NCBI GenBank assembly: GCA_002803225.1
Contig: NXFV01001857.1
Span: 1-11,106, forward strand
From: Gamarada debralockiae
Lineage: Eukaryota; Ascomycota; Leotiomycetes; Helotiales; Hyphodiscaceae
Direction of reading: 5' to 3'
Length of the DNA stretch: 11,106 nucleotides
In this document: piece by piece, positions 7,365-11,106 of the stretch
How positions within the stretch are numbered: position 1 is the stretch's first letter
How the letters are laid out: every line of letters starts with the position of its first letter
Notes under the pieces: generated by a model
Told to the model about the DNA's origin: nothing
Seen by the model: only the letters and a program-made list of their open reading frames with translations
The model's database searches: none
Made by a program: the position numbers and the translations under genes

Positions 7365-8265
7365 GCCTTTAAAGAAAGGTAAAGCCGCGCGTATATATAT
7401 AGTAGTTATTTATATTACTTATAAAGGAAAGAAGATAAGTCCCTTAAGTATTATTTATAAGCTTATTTTAATAGGTTAAGCTTGTCTTAGTCTATTAACT
7501 AGTTCGAACTTCCTTTATAAGCTTAGCTAACTTATTAATTATAGAAAACTATTACTACTGCCCTTACTACTATTCCTACTATTATCCTTGCCCCTGCTTA
7601 CTATTATACTATTACTACTACTATCTCTATAGCTATTATAACCCCTACTTATTATTAGGCCACTACCTTTATTATAGTTATTACTATTATAATAACTCCT
7701 GCCTATTATAGTACTGCCGCTCCTCTTGCCGCTGCCCCTATCGCTATTATTACTATATCTAGTATACTTATATACCTACTAAAGAGTAGTCTTTATTAGA
7801 CTTTTTATTTTAGCTATATTAATAGCGCCTTAGTAAGACACTTTAATAGGGACTACTATAATATTATCTTTACTAGTACTTATTATTAGTATTACTCTTT
7901 AGAGCACTTATACTATTTACTCTCTACTATTACTATTACTTTTACTTATTATTTAGTTACTACTCTTATAGTAAGTAATATATTAGATTATATAAGTTAA
8001 TCTCCTTATATACTATTATATTTAGCTAATATAAAAAGTATCTTACTATACTTTAAAGTATAGTATATCTTATACTAAAGAAGAGTAAAAAGAGTATAAG
8101 TACTAAAGAGAAAGTAAAGGAGAAAGAAGTTAAAGAAGAGAATAAGGAGAAAAAGCTTAGTAAGAAGGCTTTATTAACTCTCCTTACGTCCTTAGTCACT
8201 TATTATAAGTATATTAAAGTACTTCTTAAGGAGCTAATAAACCTTTTAGTTATTTAAAGAGTTAA

Positions 8266-8427
8266 GGCTTTATAACTTATAAGTAATAACTTAAGAATAT
8301 TACTTATATTATTTGAGTTATAGGCTTTATAACCTATAAGTAGTAGCTTAAGAATATTACTCTTACTATTTAAACTATAGGCTTTATAATTTAAAAGTAA
8401 TAACTTAAGAATATTACCCTTACTATT
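8266..8427 (+). repeat. Three tandem repeats of 57 bp
   Basis: Units start at 8266, 8323 and 8380, each with GGCTTTATAA; the third matches over about 48 bp. Units differ mainly by C/T and G/A transitions, so they were duplicated before RIP. The period is exactly 57 bp, equal to 19 codons, which suggests a protein repeat: in the plus strand +2 frame each gives a Leu/Gln-rich, coiled-coil-like unit. Confidence 0.85.
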
Positions 8428-8487
8428 ATAAAAGAAAAGTCTTTACTCTTAATAAATAAAATACAAATAAATATATAAACTTTTATT

Positions 8488-11106
8488 TTACTTAATCTTC
8501 TTAATCTTATTATAAATATCTTAAAGATTTAATAATACTCTAAAGCTCTTAAACTTCTACTTTAGGAGGTTTTTAATTAAACTATTTATAAGTATATTAG
8601 TTATTAGTAAGTAGATAACCTAGAAAACGCTTTTACTATACTTTTAGTAAAGTTATATATTTTAAATATTAATATAGTATAGCTTAGTTAATATTCTTAT
8701 ATTCTTTTTTACTATTAGCTTAATTATTTATTAATTATTATAGAAGATTATCTAAATATCTTTAAGATTAAGCTATAACTTATTAAAAAACTATCTTAAA
8801 GCTATAGTCTCTTTTACTATATACTCTAATATAAGTAGCTTAGCTTTTATTATAGAGGTTATAACTATATCTTAATAAGCTACTCTTTATATAACTAGAC
8901 CTTTAAATAACATAATAATATACTCTTAGGATAATTGTCTTATCTTAATATTATTTATAAATAATATATTAAAAGCTATTAAAAGCTAAATTTCGCTTTA
9001 TATAATACTATACTATATTACTAAAAAGTATATAATAAATAAGTATTAAATTATCTAGTTTACTATAATAAGATACTTTATACTTAAGTTAATTAAAAAG
9101 TAAAAGAACTATATAGTTATAAAAGTAATATTTAGTTTAATTATAATAGCTATATAAAGTACTAAACTAATCTTCTTTTAATACTCTTTAATTTAAGTAA
9201 AAGTAACTTATCTCTTATTTTTCTTAAGCTTACTATATAATAGTAAAGTACTTAAATACCTCCTATTAATTAAAGAGAAGTATTTTATAATTTTCTTAAT
9301 ATAAGTATTATAAATTAAAGATATTATTTTTATTACTTAGTCTTTAATTACTTAAATACTTAGAAATTACTTAATATCTCTTAGCTTTTATAGTTAATAA
9401 GATCTCTTTATTCTTTTAATAATCTCTTAAGTTAATCTTATATTTATCTTATAATAAAGAACTAGGATATTATTTATATAGAATAAAATAAATACCTTTT
9501 ATTACTTATTTATAAAAAGATATAGTTCTTCTTTACTTAAGATAAAATTAAGCTTTTAAAGAGTTATTAAGAAGTCTTTAAATTAAAGAGCTAGTAAGTT
9601 CTTAAGTTTATATAGTACTTAGTTAATTTTTATAATTATACTAAAAACCTTAAAACTATTAAGTAAGTAGTAAGCTATTAGTATACTACTCTCCTTTTAT
9701 AAGGTATTAATAAATATATTAATAATATTAAACTACTTAATCTTTAGATTAAAGTAAGCTACTATAGTTATTATTACTTAAAAGGAATAGGCTATAAGTA
9801 TTACTATATATATTAATATAATTATCTTATTATTCTATAGATTACCTCTTATAATAATATATAACTTATATTATATTAGATAGCTAAATATATTTATCTT
9901 GTATATAAATATTTATTTTAAGGGAATTAGCTAAGTCTTTGCCTAAGTAATTAAAATCTTATACTAATACTTTTAAGCTTTTAAGTTACTAATCTTTAGC
10001 TTATAGTTAGCTTTAAAGAAAGTATTAAAAGAATACTTTTTTAGATCTTTTTATTTCTTAAGGGCCTTAAAAAGATCGTTTTAATAATATTATAGTAAAT
10101 TATCTTTTTATTAATTATTTAAGCTAAGATAAAGTATTCTTAGTTATAGTTCTAGTAATCTAGAAATATAGTTCTATTAAATAGCTACTATAAATATTAT
10201 AAGTATAATCTTATAATTATTCTCTCCTTAAAAGCCCTTTAGCTAATTAAGCTAATAAGTTCTAAAGAAAGATTTAAGCTAATTAAGTTAATTATTAAGT
10301 TTTAACTTACTTTAAAATAGTATTATAAATATTACTTTTATATTATTTTAATTATCTAGATTATAGTCCTAGAGCCTTTTACTTACTTAGGACCTTAGTC
10401 TATAGTTTTTATATTTATACTTATACTTTAGCTTTATTAATATCTTTACTTTAAATACTCTAATTATAGCTTTACTTACTTTAGTTATTATTATAGAATA
10501 TACTACTTTTAATTTTTTTTATAAAGAAAAAGCTTTAATATTAATAGCTAAAGATAGGCCTTATAGTTAGCTAAAAGAGTATTATTATATAATTACTTAA
10601 GGTATAGTTATATATAAGTTCCTTTATAATAATAGCTCTTCTTAAGCTCTTTAGCTTTAGATACTTTATCCTTAGGTACTTTAACCTTTACTTTTATTAT
10701 AAGTATTAGTATCTCTTACTCTTATATTTACTATACTTATAAGTTTAAGGCTTATATATAAAGACAAAAGTCTTATTAATTAATTAAAGGAATTAAAGAG
10801 ATTTAGCTTATTTACTCTTAAGTTTTAGCTTATAAGTAAAGTAAGTAAGGCCTTACTCTTTAAATCCTTAATAAAGCTTTAAATTTATATTATAAGTTTA
10901 TTATTATTATATAATTTTATATTCTTAAAAACTACTTTAATATTTTAAAACTCTTTATACTCTTTCTTAATTAATTTAATAATATATTAAATAATCTTTA
11001 GTAGTTAGTTAACTACCTTTTTAAGCTCTAGAATATAAAGGACGTTCTTATTAAATATAATATTATATAATATAATAACCCTATTAAGCTAAAGAACTTA
11101 TATTCT
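8488..11106 (-). pseudogene. Copia pol relic, copy 2: integrase C-terminal end, reverse transcriptase, RNase H, stop
   Basis: This is the same frame as copy 1, shifted by 8229. The right edge cuts it just after the integrase GYLVGY region. Reverse transcriptase motifs are at matching places: the RGDLQ site at 9849-9835 reads RGNL-stop, and the YVDD box at 9480-9469 reads YINN, so both catalytic Asp codons are now Asn. RNase H is uninterrupted here, and 8837-8848 is the empty site of the SINE-like insert. The C terminus reads LLK-stop-KFKSFRVLLNL-stop-DI, close to the family ending (LPRxKHxxFVxxLGLVDI), with NKIKKIK and the pol stop TAA at 8490-8488. Copy 2 is generally somewhat more mutated than copy 1 where they differ, but each keeps C or G at places where the other lost it. 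Confidence 0.93.

Larger units (their letters stand above)
7341..8452 (+). pseudogene. Unidentified RIP-damaged reading frame, low-complexity N-terminal part and Lys/Glu-rich C-terminal part
   Basis: I do not recognise this gene. From 7341 to about 8060 the +3 frame reads poly-Asn, then a Gln/Thr/Ala/Pro-rich stretch (about 7550-7760, with runs such as TAAPLAAAPIA), then a mixed part including SALVRHFNRDYY. From about 8075 the +2 frame gives a strongly charged stretch (KEKVKEKEVKEENKEKK) and a leucine-rich helical segment, then three 19-residue repeats of the type ALxxISNNLRILLxLFEL, ending near 8452. Stops are almost all TAA/TAG and could be former Gln/Trp codons. Frame and strand are judged only by composition, and RIP leaves every frame with such stops. 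An alternative ATG at 7363 opens the +1 frame (MPLKKGKAAR). It runs tail-to-tail with the copy 2 pol stop, 35 bp away. It could be an antisense gene of the Copia element, a separate transposon gene, or a host gene hit by RIP. Confidence 0.35.
7088..11106 (-). mobile_element. Ty1/Copia retrotransposon, copy 2, RIP-degraded, 5' part off the right edge
   Basis: From 8488 to the right edge this is certainly a second copy of the element at 1-5863, in the same orientation. The stretch from the integrase C-terminal end to the pol stop aligns to copy 1 without indels at all points checked. The extension from 8487 down to 7088 is inferred: an LTR of the same family lies at 7088-7243 in the right orientation to be this copy's 3' LTR. 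If so, about 1.2 kb separate pol from the LTR. The alternative is that the element ends shortly beyond 8488 and 7088-7243 is a solo LTR. The left flank of copy 1, outside this window, would decide. Confidence 0.6.

Noticed and set aside
7385..7405. GCGCGTATATATATAG as an inverted second LTR of copy 2
   Set aside because: Only the TA run and a few bases agree with the inverted LTR; the surrounding bases do not.
8266..8427. Regular repeats resembling a CRISPR array
   Set aside because: The units are contiguous 57-bp tandem copies with no unique spacers, in a fungal, RIP-mutated context.
1..11106. Mitochondrial DNA, because of the extreme AT content
   Set aside because: No mitochondrial gene, tRNA or rRNA is readable, and the transition-only divergence between repeated Copia copies is a nuclear RIP signature.

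Overview
The window reads as a transposon graveyard from a filamentous ascomycete (Pezizomycotina) with an AT-rich genome compartment. Almost all of it carries the signature of repeat-induced point mutation (RIP). Two repeat copies differ by C/T and G/A transitions only. CpA, TpG and CpG are nearly absent, and every reading frame is riddled with TAA/TAG while TGA is rare. No intact gene is visible. Genus cannot be told from this sequence.

Layout. Positions 1-5863 hold a Ty1/Copia LTR retrotransposon on the minus strand, cut by the left edge: 5' LTR about 5863-5708, leader 5707-5512, then one gag-pol frame from an ATG at 5511 to beyond position 1. Gag, a zinc-knuckle relic, protease, integrase, reverse transcriptase and RNase H can all be read in that one frame. 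At 321-619 its RNase H domain is split by a 275-bp, GC-richer insert (333-607) with 12-bp target duplications, which looks like a SINE or another small non-autonomous element. Positions 5864-7087 are a less mutated island carrying the 5' part of a Tnp2-like (CACTA/EnSpm type) transposase on the plus strand. A second LTR lies at about 7088-7243 in the same orientation as the first. Positions 7244-8487 hold an unidentified plus-strand reading frame with an (AAT)n tract near its start and three 57-bp tandem repeats near its end. From 8488 to the right edge is a second copy of the same Copia element, also minus strand. It aligns to copy 1 without indels at every point checked, except for the SINE-like insert.

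How the parts fit. The simplest reading is that two Copia copies in the same orientation landed beside and inside a Tnp2-like DNA transposon and were then destroyed by RIP. The short single-copy segment between them was mostly spared. Mutation fades inside both LTRs towards that segment, so the edges of RIP can be seen directly. If the LTR at 7088-7243 is the 3' LTR of copy 2, this Copia family carries about 1.2 kb between the pol stop and the 3' LTR, with a possible antisense reading frame. That is the most unusual possibility in the window and is unproven.
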